A stretch of 64,000 nt of DNA. It comes from Phormidium willei BDU 130791. Lineage in GTDB: Bacteria > Cyanobacteriota > Cyanobacteriia > Cyanobacteriales > Geitlerinemataceae. This document shows positions 10,179-18,787 of this stretch, piece after piece (position 1 is the first letter of the stretch; every line of letters starts with the position of its first letter). The DNA is taken from contig LSZA01000003.1 of assembly GCA_001637315.1 (NCBI GenBank), forward strand, positions 26,733 to 90,732, in the 5' to 3' direction. A model generated the notes under the pieces. It made no database searches. It had not been told where the DNA came from and saw nothing but the letters and a program-made list of their open reading frames with translations. A program made the position numbers and the translations under genes.

Positions 10179-11222
10179 ATGCCAGCGAAACTACCTGTCA
10201 CCGTCATTACTGGATTTTTGGGGGCCGGAAAAACGACCCTGATTCGTCATCTCTTGCAACATAACCAAGGTCGCCGCATTGCGGTTTTGGTCAATGAGTT
10301 TGGTGAGGTGGGCATCGATGGGGAGCTGTTACGCTCTTGTCAAGTCTGTGATGAGGACGGGGAGGACCGTTCCAATATTTTGGAGTTGGCCAACGGCTGC
10401 CTCTGTTGTACGGTTCAAGAAGAGTTTTTGCCGACGATGCAGGAATTGCTGTTACGTCGCGATCGCATCGATAGTATTGTCATCGAAACCTCGGGGTTGG
10501 CTCTACCAAAACCTCTGGTACAAGCGTTTCGTTGGCAAGAAATTCGGACCGGGGCTACGGTGGATGGTGTGGTCACGGTGGTTGACTGTGAGGCGATCGC
10601 AGACAATCGCCTGGTAAGTGATCGACAAGCGTTAGAGGCTCAACGTCAGGCTGATGATAGTCTCGAACATGAGACGCCGATTGAGGAATTGTTTGAGGAT
10701 CAACTCAATTGTGCGGATTTGGTGGTCTTAACGAAATGCGATCGCGTCCCCAGTCAGCGGTATCAACAGGTCCGAACTTGGCTCGAGTCTCAGGTTCGTC
10801 CAGGGGTGAAACTCATTCCCTGTCATCAGGGGGAGATTGAATCGAGTGTCTTGTTAGGCTTCAATGCAGCGGTTGAGGATGATTTGGACAGTCGCCCGAG
10901 TCATCATGATGGAGACCATGATCACGATCATGATGATGAGATCAATTCAATTTGTCTGACCTTCGATCACCCTATGAACCCCAAAGCCTTGAGCCAACGA
11001 CTTCAGCAGTTGGTCGAACAGGAGGAGATTTATCGCATTAAGGGGTTTGTGAATGTCGCCAACAAACCGATGCGGATGGTGTTGCAGGGAGTCGGACAAC
11101 GGTTTGAATCCTTCTTCGATCGCCCCTGGAAAGGTGATGAACACCGACAAACGCGTTTAGTGTTTATTGGCCAAGGCCTACAACGCGATCGCCTCTCAGA
11201 CTTTCTCGCCGACGTCTCGTGA
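10179..11222 (+). CDS. CobW/COG0523 family GTP-binding metallochaperone
   Basis: A 347-residue P-loop GTPase of the CobW/YjiA/ZNG1 class, which hands metal, often zinc, to client enzymes. Motifs: Walker A GFLGAGKTT (about residues 12-20), the metal-binding CXCC as NGCLCCTV (about 74), the switch residues in ETSGLA, and TKCD for guanine recognition. A His/Asp-rich loop (DHDHDHDDE, about 247-255) separates it from the CobW_C domain (about 262-345). The histidine loop suggests transition-metal buffering. No zinc-dependent paralogue or Zur box is evident next to it, so the client is unknown. Confidence 0.93.
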   Translation: MPAKLPVTVITGFLGAGKTTLIRHLLQHNQGRRIAVLVNEFGEVGIDGELLRSCQVCDEDGEDRSNILELANGCLCCTVQEEFLPTMQELLLRRDRIDSIVIETSGLALPKPLVQAFRWQEIRTGATVDGVVTVVDCEAIADNRLVSDRQALEAQRQADDSLEHETPIEELFEDQLNCADLVVLTKCDRVPSQRYQQVRTWLESQVRPGVKLIPCHQGEIESSVLLGFNAAVEDDLDSRPSHHDGDHDHDHDDEINSICLTFDHPMNPKALSQRLQQLVEQEEIYRIKGFVNVANKPMRMVLQGVGQRFESFFDRPWKGDEHRQTRLVFIGQGLQRDRLSDFLADVS

Positions 11223-11331
11223 TTCGTCTTGTTGTCTCCTCGTTCCTTGGCTGAAGTCAATTGAAGCCAAGAAATGCCCAACGGGAGGCTCTGCTTCCCT
11301 GACCCTTGCTGAAACTGGGCGTTAAATTGCG

Positions 11332-12429
11332 CTATTTACTCTCAGGATGCTGCTGTTCCTCCGTTTGCGGCTCAAAGCGATTCAGACAACGAATCATCTG
11401 ATAGAGGCGACCAAAGTTCTTTTGATTGAAATACAGAGCCAGGCGAGGTAAGGTGTAACTCTCCTGAGGTAGTTCCTCAGGAAGTGGGCCGGTTCGCTCA
11501 ATTTTGCCCCGGGTGAGGATATCCTGATAATCCTCATTGAGTTGCACCAGCGCCTCATCGGAAATGGGAGACTTGAGACGAATAATCAGGCGATCGCCCA
11601 CATATCGACTTGAATGGTAGGTTCGGTAAAACTCCCGGATAATCTGACAGGCACTGTCGACGTTATCGGTGATGCTGTACAGGCTCAAGTCTTCCTCGCT
11701 GATGGTTCCATTGTCGAGCAGACAGGTTTTGAGATAGTCTTGCCAGCCATACCAATAGTCACCGCCGGGGCGATCAATGAGAACCAGGGGAGCGGGGCCA
11801 TATTTACCTGTTTGCATCAGGGTAATGGTTTCAAAGGCCTCGTCCATGGTGCCAAAACCACCCGGAAACAGGGCAATGGCATCACTTTCTTTTAGGAAAA
11901 AGAGTTTGCGGGTGAAGAAGTATTTGAAGTTAACCAGCTTGGGATCGTCACTGATATAGGGGTTGGAGGTTTGCTCAAAGGGGAGTTGAATGTTTAAGCC
12001 AAACGATCGCTCGGTTCCGGCCCCCTCGTTCCCGGCGGCCATAATCCCACCACCGGCCCCGGTGATGATCATAAACCCATATTCCGCCAGACGACGGGCA
12101 AACTCTCGGGCTAGTTCATATTCAGGGCGATCGCTTGGGGTGCGAGCTGAGCCAAAAATGGCGATTTTACGCACATGACGATAGTTCTCGAAGACGTCTA
12201 AACCCCGTTCGATGTCTTTGAGGGAATGGCTGACGATTTTCCAGTCGAGGCGATCGGTATCCTGTTGGGCTAGCTTAATAAGGGTGGAGAGCGATCGCGA
12301 AATCCACTTCCAATGTTCGTGACTCGGGAGTTCCTCAACCAAATGAGAAATATCCTGGGAGAGACGCTCAAAGCTTTCTTCTGGGGTGGGATTGGGAACG
12401 GGTCCAGGGATCTGTTGAGGAGATGGCAT
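11332..12429 (-). CDS. LOG family protein (TIGR00730 type)
   Basis: A 365-residue protein of the LOG family, the group that includes cytokinin-riboside 5'-monophosphate phosphoribohydrolases. The Rossmann fold covers about residues 85-260. It has the nucleotide-binding ITGAGGGIMAAGNEGA segment and the catalytic PGGFGTMDE motif. About 80 extra N-terminal residues and a C-terminal extension of about 100 make this the long form, whose substrate is not settled. It lies upstream of nothing obvious and is followed on the same strand by no close gene; trxA lies behind its start. Confidence 0.88.
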   Translation of the reverse strand: MPSPQQIPGPVPNPTPEESFERLSQDISHLVEELPSHEHWKWISRSLSTLIKLAQQDTDRLDWKIVSHSLKDIERGLDVFENYRHVRKIAIFGSARTPSDRPEYELAREFARRLAEYGFMIITGAGGGIMAAGNEGAGTERSFGLNIQLPFEQTSNPYISDDPKLVNFKYFFTRKLFFLKESDAIALFPGGFGTMDEAFETITLMQTGKYGPAPLVLIDRPGGDYWYGWQDYLKTCLLDNGTISEEDLSLYSITDNVDSACQIIREFYRTYHSSRYVGDRLIIRLKSPISDEALVQLNEDYQDILTRGKIERTGPLPEELPQESYTLPRLALYFNQKNFGRLYQMIRCLNRFEPQTEEQQHPESK

Positions 12430-12577
12430 AACTGTCGTGAATTGGAGCGCAGTATCCTATTTTACAGATTTTGCCCAAAAAATAGTGCCAGGAGAACTCC
12501 GAAGAGTCCACCCAGCACTCCGGGGAAGACAACAAGTCCCTGAAGGACGGGGATGAGGCGCGATCGCCCCCCACATC

Positions 12578-12901
12578 CTAGAGATACTTTTCGAGAGTAT
12601 TCGCCAAGGTTGTTTTGGGAACGGCGCCGACAACCATATCCACCCGCTGTCCATCTTTAAAGATCATCAGCGTGGGGATACTGCGAATTCCGTACTTGCT
12701 GGCGACTTCAGGATTATCATCGGTATTGAGCTTGACGACCTTAACTTTCCCTTCGTATTGTTGGGCGATCTCCTCGACCACAGGACCCACCATCCGACAA
12801 GGTCCACACCAAGGTGCCCAGAAGTCCACCAGGACGGGCAGTTCGCTTTCCAAAACGTCGTTTTTAAAGCTTGCGTCTGAAACCTCTGCGGTTGCTGACA
12901 T
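12578..12901 (-). CDS. trxA: Thioredoxin
   Basis: A 107-residue single-domain thioredoxin, the normal family length. It has the [10 protein letters not shown] active site (Cys at about 32 and 35) and the cis-proline SIPT loop (about 75). In cyanobacteria such m-type thioredoxins pass electrons from ferredoxin- or NADPH-dependent reductases to Calvin cycle and stress proteins. It lies between the LOG gene and guaB3, all on the minus strand, but a terminator at 13131-13166 isolates it from guaB3. Confidence 0.96.
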   Translation of the reverse strand: MSATAEVSDASFKNDVLESELPVLVDFWAPWCGPCRMVGPVVEEIAQQYEGKVKVVKLNTDDNPEVASKYGIRSIPTLMIFKDGQRVDMVVGAVPKTTLANTLEKYL

Positions 12902-13130
12902 ACTTCAAAAGTCCTTATCTAATCTTGTTTGCAATGTTGAGCGTAACAGTCTCCTCAGGTGGGAGCTAGCGAGTGATCACCATAGACTACGCTTTCCCCT
13001 AGATTTTACCACAGGGGTCGCCCGGCTCCATTGACCAAAAATAGCGACGCATTCCCCCACCTCGCGTCAGTGGCTGGGGGAGGATTCATAACCCCAGGTG
13101 CAGGTTGGTCAACCCGAACAGGGCCAGTCC

Positions 13131-13166
13131 CAAAAAAGAAACCACCCGAACGATTCGTCCGGGCGG
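13131..13166 (-). terminator. Rho-independent terminator behind guaB3
   Basis: On the minus strand, a hairpin (13142-13166, arms CCGCCCGGACGA / TCGTTCGGGTGG with two mismatches) is followed by TTTCTTTTTT (13131-13140). It lies about 150 bp beyond the guaB3 stop and 230 bp before trxA. The rest of the 410-bp spacer (12902-13312) shows nothing else I can support. Confidence 0.75.
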
Positions 13167-13312
13167 AGTGTGGTGTGAGGAGTGAACGGAAACATGTGTC
13201 TCCGCTCATTCTATTCTAAGAGATAAATGGCAAACCTGTCTCCTAGAAACTTAACTTCATATGAGGCCAGTTGTCAGGTCGGCTCACAGGCAGACATCCT
13301 CAAAGAGCGAGC

Positions 13313-14476
13313 CTACTTGCCCATGCCCAACTGTTGCGCTTTTTGATACACCTTTCCTTCGGTTAATAACGAAGGAGCAATGGCAATTTCCACCTGCTGC
13401 ATATCTTGGAGAGTTTTCGCTCCCAAGGTTCCCATACTCGTTTGTAAGGCTCCAAGGAAATTATGGGTTCCATCGTCAAGTTGTGCTGGACCGCGCAGGA
13501 TCTGTTCGAGAGTTCCGGTACTACCGACCTTAATACGAGTTCCCCGAGGTAACACAGGGCTTGGCGTCGCCATACCCCAGTGATAGCCACGTCCAGGAGC
13601 TTCCTTGGCACGAGCAATGGGGGAGCCAATCATGACCCCATCTGCCCCGCAGGCAATACATTTACAAATATCGCCACCGGTGACGAGTCCACCATCGGCA
13701 ATGACCGCCACATAGTTACCGGTTTCCTTGAAGAAGTCATCCCGAGCCGCTGCACAGTCAGCCACAGCCGTCGCTTGGGGAACTCCAACCCCTAAAACTC
13801 CCCGAGAGGTGCAAGCCGCACCGGGTCCGATGCCCACTAAAATGGCAGCCGCCCCCGTCTTCATCAGGTTTAGGGCAACGTCATAGGTAACGCAGTTCCC
13901 CAGAACCACCGGCATGGGCATCCGCTGACAGAAGTCACCTAAATCCAGCGGTGTCACCGTCTCTGGAGACAGGTGAGCGGTGGAGACAACCGTTGCCTGG
14001 ACAAAGACTAAATCAGCTTCGGCTTGAGCAATCGCGTCACCAAACTTCACCGCACCGGCGGGAGTGACGCTGACAGCCGCGATTCCGCCCTGTTCTTTAA
14101 TTTCTTGAATCCGTTTGACAATCAGTTCATCGCGAATCGGCTGACTGTAAAGTTCCTGCATCAGTGGCACGAACTCAGTTTTGTCAACGGAGGCGATGCG
14201 ATCGAGAATCGGGTTGGGATCGTCATAACGAGTTTGAATGCCCTCAAGGTTAAGGACACCGAGTGCCCCGAGTTGAGACAGTTTGACTGCCATCTGCACA
14301 TCCACCACACCATCCATGGCACTGGCGATAATAGGGATTTCTCGTTTGATTCCGCCGATTTCCCAACGGGTATCGGCAAGGATCGGATCGAGGGTGCAAT
14401 TTCCCGGCACTAGGGCGATTTCGTCAATTCCGTAGGCGCGACGAGCGTTTTTGCCTCGTCCAATTTCAATATCCAC
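13313..14476 (-). CDS. guaB3: GuaB3 family IMP dehydrogenase-related protein
   Basis: A 387-residue TIM-barrel protein of the GuaB3 branch of the IMP dehydrogenase family. Like GuaB3 it lacks the CBS pair inserted in classical IMPDH. The flavin/nucleotide-binding barrel carries the IIASAMDG segment (about 50), the loop [13 protein letters not shown] with the presumed catalytic cysteine (about 222), and IADGGL (about 261). The family is linked to guanine nucleotide synthesis; activity of this subgroup is less certain than that of true GuaB. The N-terminal [16 protein letters not shown] start is typical. Confidence 0.88.
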   Translation of the reverse strand: MDIEIGRGKNARRAYGIDEIALVPGNCTLDPILADTRWEIGGIKREIPIIASAMDGVVDVQMAVKLSQLGALGVLNLEGIQTRYDDPNPILDRIASVDKTEFVPLMQELYSQPIRDELIVKRIQEIKEQGGIAAVSVTPAGAVKFGDAIAQAEADLVFVQATVVSTAHLSPETVTPLDLGDFCQRMPMPVVLGNCVTYDVALNLMKTGAAAILVGIGPGAACTSRGVLGVGVPQATAVADCAAARDDFFKETGNYVAVIADGGLVTGGDICKCIACGADGVMIGSPIARAKEAPGRGYHWGMATPSPVLPRGTRIKVGSTGTLEQILRGPAQLDDGTHNFLGALQTSMGTLGAKTLQDMQQVEIAIAPSLLTEGKVYQKAQQLGMGK

Positions 14477-15060
14477 TGTTACTTACCGTTCCCAAACGTA
14501 TTTAAGCTAGACTAGCAAATTTACCCAAAAATGATCCATAGGACAAGACGAAGACGGCATAAGCCGCAATTGTCATGGTGGAAATTCAACGGCTATTGAG
14601 TCAGAGATCCAAGTTGAGACCTTCAAGCATCAAGCTCAGACGCGGCGGCCAACGGCTGAAGTACAGGTAACGCATTAACGCATCAACGCCCACAAATCGT
14701 CAAAGAAGGTTTGGCACAGAGGCACGCTCGTTGCCACAGGTCCTTATCATCGAGCCACTCCAGCCCGGTCTCGAAGAGCCGCAAGAGGATATGGAGGGTC
14801 GCTATCAGGGAGGAAAGATGCGGCTTGCCATGCCCGGAGATGGTGTTGTATCGCAATCAAAGATTGTCTTAGGACACCCTGAGTTGAGAGAAAATCCCTC
14901 ATCTGTCGCCTGCTACCATAAAAATAACTTATCAAAAAAATAGCAGTCCTAGCTCCCATTTACGCACCAGAGACACCGATCGCCCCCACAGTATCCCTAA
15001 ACCCCTCAAGCATTCCTCAATTCCTATCCCAACTCCCGTCCGAACCAGACTTGATCGGTC
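14477..15060. other. Intergenic region without supported gene
   Basis: The 750-bp region between the divergent guaB3 and ndhF3 starts holds only short overlapping frames at 14731-14959 on both strands that match no family I know and have no good ribosome-binding site. Its AT content rises sharply after about 15,050, where the regulatory region of the ndhF3 operon begins. Long, possibly decayed sequence is the simplest reading. Confidence 0.4.
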
Positions 15061-15140
15061 TTTGTATAAGATTTTATTATATAGCGTATCATTTGTTTAT
15101 CTCTATACAAATAGACAAACCATTGAAGTTTGTCTATGAT
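15061..15140 (+). promoter_or_regulatory. Promoter and palindromic operator of ndhF3-ndhD3-cupA
   Basis: A perfect inverted repeat ATAGACAAAC (15111-15120), 7-base spacer, GTTTGTCTAT (15128-15137) overlaps a promoter-like TAGACA (15112-15117), 17-base spacer, TATGAT (15135-15140). A second perfect repeat, TTTGTATA (15061-15068) and TATACAAA (15104-15111), lies just upstream. Transcription would begin near 15147, leaving an 80-base leader. In Synechocystis this operon is repressed under high CO2 by the LysR-type NdhR/CcmR; that a homologue binds here is inference. Palindromes with T-N11-A character over the -35 and -10 fit repression. Confidence 0.65.
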
Positions 15141-15226
15141 GAAACCATTAAATTTTTCTAAAATGTCATCGGTTTACCCCCCCGAGAGGTGGGATTCCTA
15201 GCCCCAAACCTTGAGGTTACGTTCCT

Positions 15227-17071
15227 ATGCTTGATTTTCTCAGCCAGACGGTCTGGCTCATTCCCTGTTATACCCTCATCGGCGCGGGACTTGCTCTCCC
15301 TTGGTCTCCCGGATTCATTCGCCGAACCGGTCCGCGTCCCGCCGGATATGTCAACGCTCTCATGACCTTCATCGCGTTCGTACATAGTCTAACCACCCTG
15401 ATCGACACCTGGAACCAGCCCCCCTACGCCCTCTCCTTTGAGTGGCTAAACGCTCCCGGATTAGTGATCAACCTCGATTTAGAAGTTTCCACCGTAGCAC
15501 TCGGGGCTTGCGTTCTCATTACTGGTTTGAATTTTCTGGCGCAAATCTATGCGATCGCCTACCTAGAAATGGACTGGGGCTGGGCCAGAGTCTACTCCCT
15601 CATGGGACTGTTTGAGGCCGGAATGTGTCTCCTCGTCCTCTGTAACTCCCTCTTCTTTAGCTACGTCATCCTAGAAATCCTCACCCTAGGAACCTATCTC
15701 ATCGTCGGCATCTGGTACAACCAATCCCTCGTCGTCAGCGGCGCCCGCGATGCCTTCCTCACCAAACGAGTCGGCGACCTCATTCTACTCATGGCCGTCG
15801 TCGCCCTGTTACCCCTCTCAGGAACCTGGAACTTCAGCGAACTCGCCATCTGGGCCGAAACCGTCGAACTCGACCCCACCGTGGCCACCCTCCTGGCCCT
15901 GGCCCTCGTTGCCGGTCCCATCGCCAAATGCGCCCAGTTTCCCCTCCATCTCTGGCTCGATGAAGCCATGGAAGGCCCCTACCCCGCCACCATCCTCCGT
16001 AATACCGTTGTCGTCTCCACTGGGGCCTGGGTTCTCATCAAAGTTCAACCTATTATCGCCCTTTCCCCCTTCGGCTCCAGCGTCGTCTTTGCCATCGGGG
16101 CCGCCACCGCTGTCGGAACCAGTCTCATTTCCGTAGCCCAAATCGACGTTAAACGAGTCTTGTCCTATCTCACCAGTGCCTATCTGGGGATTGTCTTCAT
16201 CGCCGTGGGGATTGGGGCCACTCAAGCCGCCCTCGGCCTACTCCTGACCTACGCCCTCGCGATGTCCTTACTAATTATGAGTACTGGGGGCATTGTTCTC
16301 AATAACATCACTCAAGACCTCACCCAGTATGGCGGTTTATGGTCTCGTCGTCCCATCTCGGGACTCTGCCTCATGGTCGGTGGCGTCTCCCTCGTCGCCC
16401 TACCTCCTTTTGGTGGCTTTTGGTCCTTGGTGCAGATTGCCGATGCGCTCTGGGAAACTCGTCCAGGACTGTTCGCCGTCGTCTTAGCCGTTAACGCCAT
16501 CGTCGCCTTTAGCGTGACTCGCCTCTTTGGACGGATGTTCGCCGGCGAATTGACCGACTTTACCCGTCGTTCCTCCGAAGGCTTATGGTTACTGGTTCTG
16601 CCGATGACCATCCTGACTGGCGTCACCTTACATCTGCCTCTATTGTTGGCTCAATGGCAGCTTCTTCCCGATTGGGCCATGGTGAATCGTTCTCTAGCTG
16701 TACTGCTCACTTGGTCGAGTTTGGTGGGAATTGGTTTAGGGGCTGTGGTCTATCTCAATCCCAACTGGAAAAAACCCGTTAAACTCAGCTCTCAAGCCAT
16801 TCAAAATTTCTTTGCCTATGACTTTTATACGCCACAACTCTATAAAGGAACCATCATTTTTGCCGTCGATCGCATCTCGAAGGCTGTGTACTGGCTAGAC
16901 CGCTATATCGTCGATGGAGCAGTGAACTTTGTCGGTTTTGCCACAGTCTTTGGCGGTGAAAGTCTCAAATACAACACCAACGGGCGATCGCAGTTTTACG
17001 CCTTCTCTATCATCCTCAGCGTCGCTATCTTCATCCTCCTAACTACACTGCCCTACTTCTCGGGCCTCTAA
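15227..17071 (+). CDS. ndhF3: NAD(P)H-quinone oxidoreductase subunit NdhF3
   Basis: A 614-residue antiporter-like NDH-1 subunit with about 16 membrane helices. It is of the CO2-uptake type: the region GPIAKCAQFPLHLWLDEAME (about 225-245) is followed by an ATILRNTVVV segment, where respiratory NdhF1 has the HAATMV motif. The C terminus has the extended lateral helix and closing segment (about 535-610). NdhF3 forms the tip of NDH-1MS in the thylakoid membrane, where CupA docks and CO2 is hydrated to bicarbonate with proton uptake. It is first in the operon, behind a palindromic operator. The start has GAGG 12 bases upstream. Confidence 0.94.
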   Translation: MLDFLSQTVWLIPCYTLIGAGLALPWSPGFIRRTGPRPAGYVNALMTFIAFVHSLTTLIDTWNQPPYALSFEWLNAPGLVINLDLEVSTVALGACVLITGLNFLAQIYAIAYLEMDWGWARVYSLMGLFEAGMCLLVLCNSLFFSYVILEILTLGTYLIVGIWYNQSLVVSGARDAFLTKRVGDLILLMAVVALLPLSGTWNFSELAIWAETVELDPTVATLLALALVAGPIAKCAQFPLHLWLDEAMEGPYPATILRNTVVVSTGAWVLIKVQPIIALSPFGSSVVFAIGAATAVGTSLISVAQIDVKRVLSYLTSAYLGIVFIAVGIGATQAALGLLLTYALAMSLLIMSTGGIVLNNITQDLTQYGGLWSRRPISGLCLMVGGVSLVALPPFGGFWSLVQIADALWETRPGLFAVVLAVNAIVAFSVTRLFGRMFAGELTDFTRRSSEGLWLLVLPMTILTGVTLHLPLLLAQWQLLPDWAMVNRSLAVLLTWSSLVGIGLGAVVYLNPNWKKPVKLSSQAIQNFFAYDFYTPQLYKGTIIFAVDRISKAVYWLDRYIVDGAVNFVGFATVFGGESLKYNTNGRSQFYAFSIILSVAIFILLTTLPYFSGL

Positions 17072-17094
17072 TTCCCCCTTCTACCTTCTACTTG

Positions 17095-17151
17095 TTCCCT
17101 ATTCTCTGTTCCCTGTTCCCTGTTCCCTATTCCCTTCTTTTGCCTTTTGCC
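17095..17151. repeat. Heptamer tandem repeats in ndhF3-ndhD3 spacer
   Basis: Six consecutive 7-mers of the form TTCCCTG/TTCCCTA/TTCTCTG run from 17095 to 17136, then two TTTTGCC units. Such short tandemly repeated repetitive heptamers are known from filamentous cyanobacteria. They fill most of the 93-bp spacer between ndhF3 and ndhD3. Confidence 0.85.
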
Positions 17152-17164
17152 TTCCTAACCAATC

Positions 17165-18652
17165 ATGCTAACCGCCCTTATTGTCATTCCTCTCATCGGA
17201 GCGTTACTCATTAGCTTCGTCAAATCTGGAACTACCGCCCGCAATTTGGCCCTAGGAACGGCCGGGGTCGCCTTTATCTGGACCATCTGGCTCATCAGTC
17301 AATTTGATTTGAGCAACAATGGCCTGCAATTTTCCGAATATCTGCCCTGGATCGATGCCATTGGCTTAAGTTATAGTCTCGGCGTGGATGGTCTGTCGAT
17401 GCCATTATTGGCCCTAAATGCCTTTCTGACGGCGATCGTCGTCTATAGTAGTGTCCCCAATATCGCGCGATCGCAACTCTATTACGCCCTCATTCTCCTC
17501 GTTAACGCCGGAGTCGCCGGGGCCTTCCTCGCTCAGAACCTACTACTGTTCGTTCTCTTCTTTGAACTGGAGTTAATCCCCCTCTATCTCCTAATCGCCA
17601 TCTGGGGAGGCGAAAAACGGGGCTACGCGGGCATGAAATTTCTCCTCTACACCGCCGTATCGGGAATCCTCATTCTGGCCGCCTTCTTAGGAGTGGTTTT
17701 CCTCAGTGGTAACCTCAACTTCGACTATGACAGCCTGGCCAGTCAAAACCTGTCCCAACGAGCGCAACTGATTATCCTCAGTCTCTTGTTAGTGGGATTG
17801 GGCATTAAAATTCCCCTGGTTCCCCTCCATACCTGGTCCCCCGATGCCTACGTCGAAGCCTCTCCCCCCATCGCCATCCTCCTCGGCGGGATTTTGGCCA
17901 AACTGGGAACCTATGGTTTAATCCGCTTTGGTTTACAAATGTTCCCTCAGACTTGGTCTATCGTCGCACCCGGATTAGCGGTGATTGGGGCCATTAGTGT
18001 CATGTATGGGTCCTTGAATGCGATCGCCCAGCAAGACATCAAACGCATGGTCGCCTACAGTTCCATCGGCCATATGGGCTATATCCTCGTCGCCGTCGCC
18101 GCTGGAACCGAACTCAGCGTTCTCGGCGCCGTCGCCCAAATGATTGCCCACGGCTTAATTTTGGCCCTACTCTTTAACCTGGTTGGCATTGTCGAGAGCA
18201 AAGTGGGAACCCGAGAACTCTCCCTCCTTAACGGCCTCATGAACCCCGTGCGCGGCTTGCCCCTCGTCAGTGGCTTACTGGTCACTGCCGGCATGGCCAG
18301 CGCCGGAATCCCCGGCTTAGTGGGCTTTGCCGCCGAGTTTATCGTCTTCCAGGGCAGTTTTCCCATTTTTCCCATTCCCACCCTGATTTGCATCCTTTCC
18401 TCCGGGCTAACAGCGGTTTATTTCGTGATTTTGCTCAACCGCACCTGTTTCGGCAAACTCGACAACACCCTTGCCTACTACGATCGCCTCACCTGGTCCG
18501 AACGAGTCCCCGCCCTCATCCTAACGGCCACCATCTTCTACTTCGGACTACAACCCAACGCCCTCATTCGTTGGATGCAACCCACCGCCACGGCGATCGC
18601 CTCGACCCTCCCCCCAACCCCAGAACTCATCGCCCAACACCCCCAACCCTAA
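17165..18652 (+). CDS. ndhD3: NAD(P)H-quinone oxidoreductase subunit NdhD3
   Basis: A 495-residue antiporter-like NDH-1 subunit with about 14 membrane helices. It partners NdhF3 in the low-CO2-inducible NDH-1MS complex and carries the proton path. The segment PLHTWSPDAYVEASPPIAIL (about 220-240), with its conserved His, Trp and Glu, and the NAIAQQDIKRMVAYSSIGHMG segment identify the NdhD class; the D3 assignment rests mainly on its position between ndhF3 and cupA. No ribosome-binding site stronger than the pyrimidine repeat tract is visible before ATG 17165. Confidence 0.93.
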   Translation: MLTALIVIPLIGALLISFVKSGTTARNLALGTAGVAFIWTIWLISQFDLSNNGLQFSEYLPWIDAIGLSYSLGVDGLSMPLLALNAFLTAIVVYSSVPNIARSQLYYALILLVNAGVAGAFLAQNLLLFVLFFELELIPLYLLIAIWGGEKRGYAGMKFLLYTAVSGILILAAFLGVVFLSGNLNFDYDSLASQNLSQRAQLIILSLLLVGLGIKIPLVPLHTWSPDAYVEASPPIAILLGGILAKLGTYGLIRFGLQMFPQTWSIVAPGLAVIGAISVMYGSLNAIAQQDIKRMVAYSSIGHMGYILVAVAAGTELSVLGAVAQMIAHGLILALLFNLVGIVESKVGTRELSLLNGLMNPVRGLPLVSGLLVTAGMASAGIPGLVGFAAEFIVFQGSFPIFPIPTLICILSSGLTAVYFVILLNRTCFGKLDNTLAYYDRLTWSERVPALILTATIFYFGLQPNALIRWMQPTATAIASTLPPTPELIAQHPQP

Positions 18653-18713
18653 ACCGCAATAAGGCAATCACAAGAGTCCGGCTAGGTACTACCTCTTAAT
18701 TTCTTTCCCCCTT

Positions 18714-18779
18714 TTGCCTATTGCCTATTGCCTCTTGCCCTCTTCCCCCTATTCCCTGTTCCCTATTCCCTGTTCCCTT
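18714..18779. repeat. Heptamer tandem repeats in ndhD3-cupA spacer
   Basis: Two families of 7-mers adjoin here: TTGCCTA/TTGCCTC/TTGCCCT (18714-18741) and TTCCCTG/TTCCCTA/TTCCCTT (18752-18779). They run to within eight bases of the cupA start. They open an in-frame extension to an ATG at 18728, but that extension would translate into a repetitive Phe-Pro-Leu string and is rejected as the start. Confidence 0.85.
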
Positions 18780-18787
18780 CTTCCCCC

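Noticed and set aside
14731..14959. Short overlapping frames on both strands between guaB3 and ndhF3
   Set aside because: No recognisable domain, no ribosome-binding site and no partner; likely chance frames in a decayed spacer.
15818..16225. Glycine- and aspartate-rich minus-strand frame inside ndhF3
   Set aside because: Antisense shadow of a biased membrane-protein coding sequence; no start signal.
18728..18787. Upstream ATG for cupA
   Set aside because: The added residues translate the heptamer repeat tract and are not conserved in CupA.
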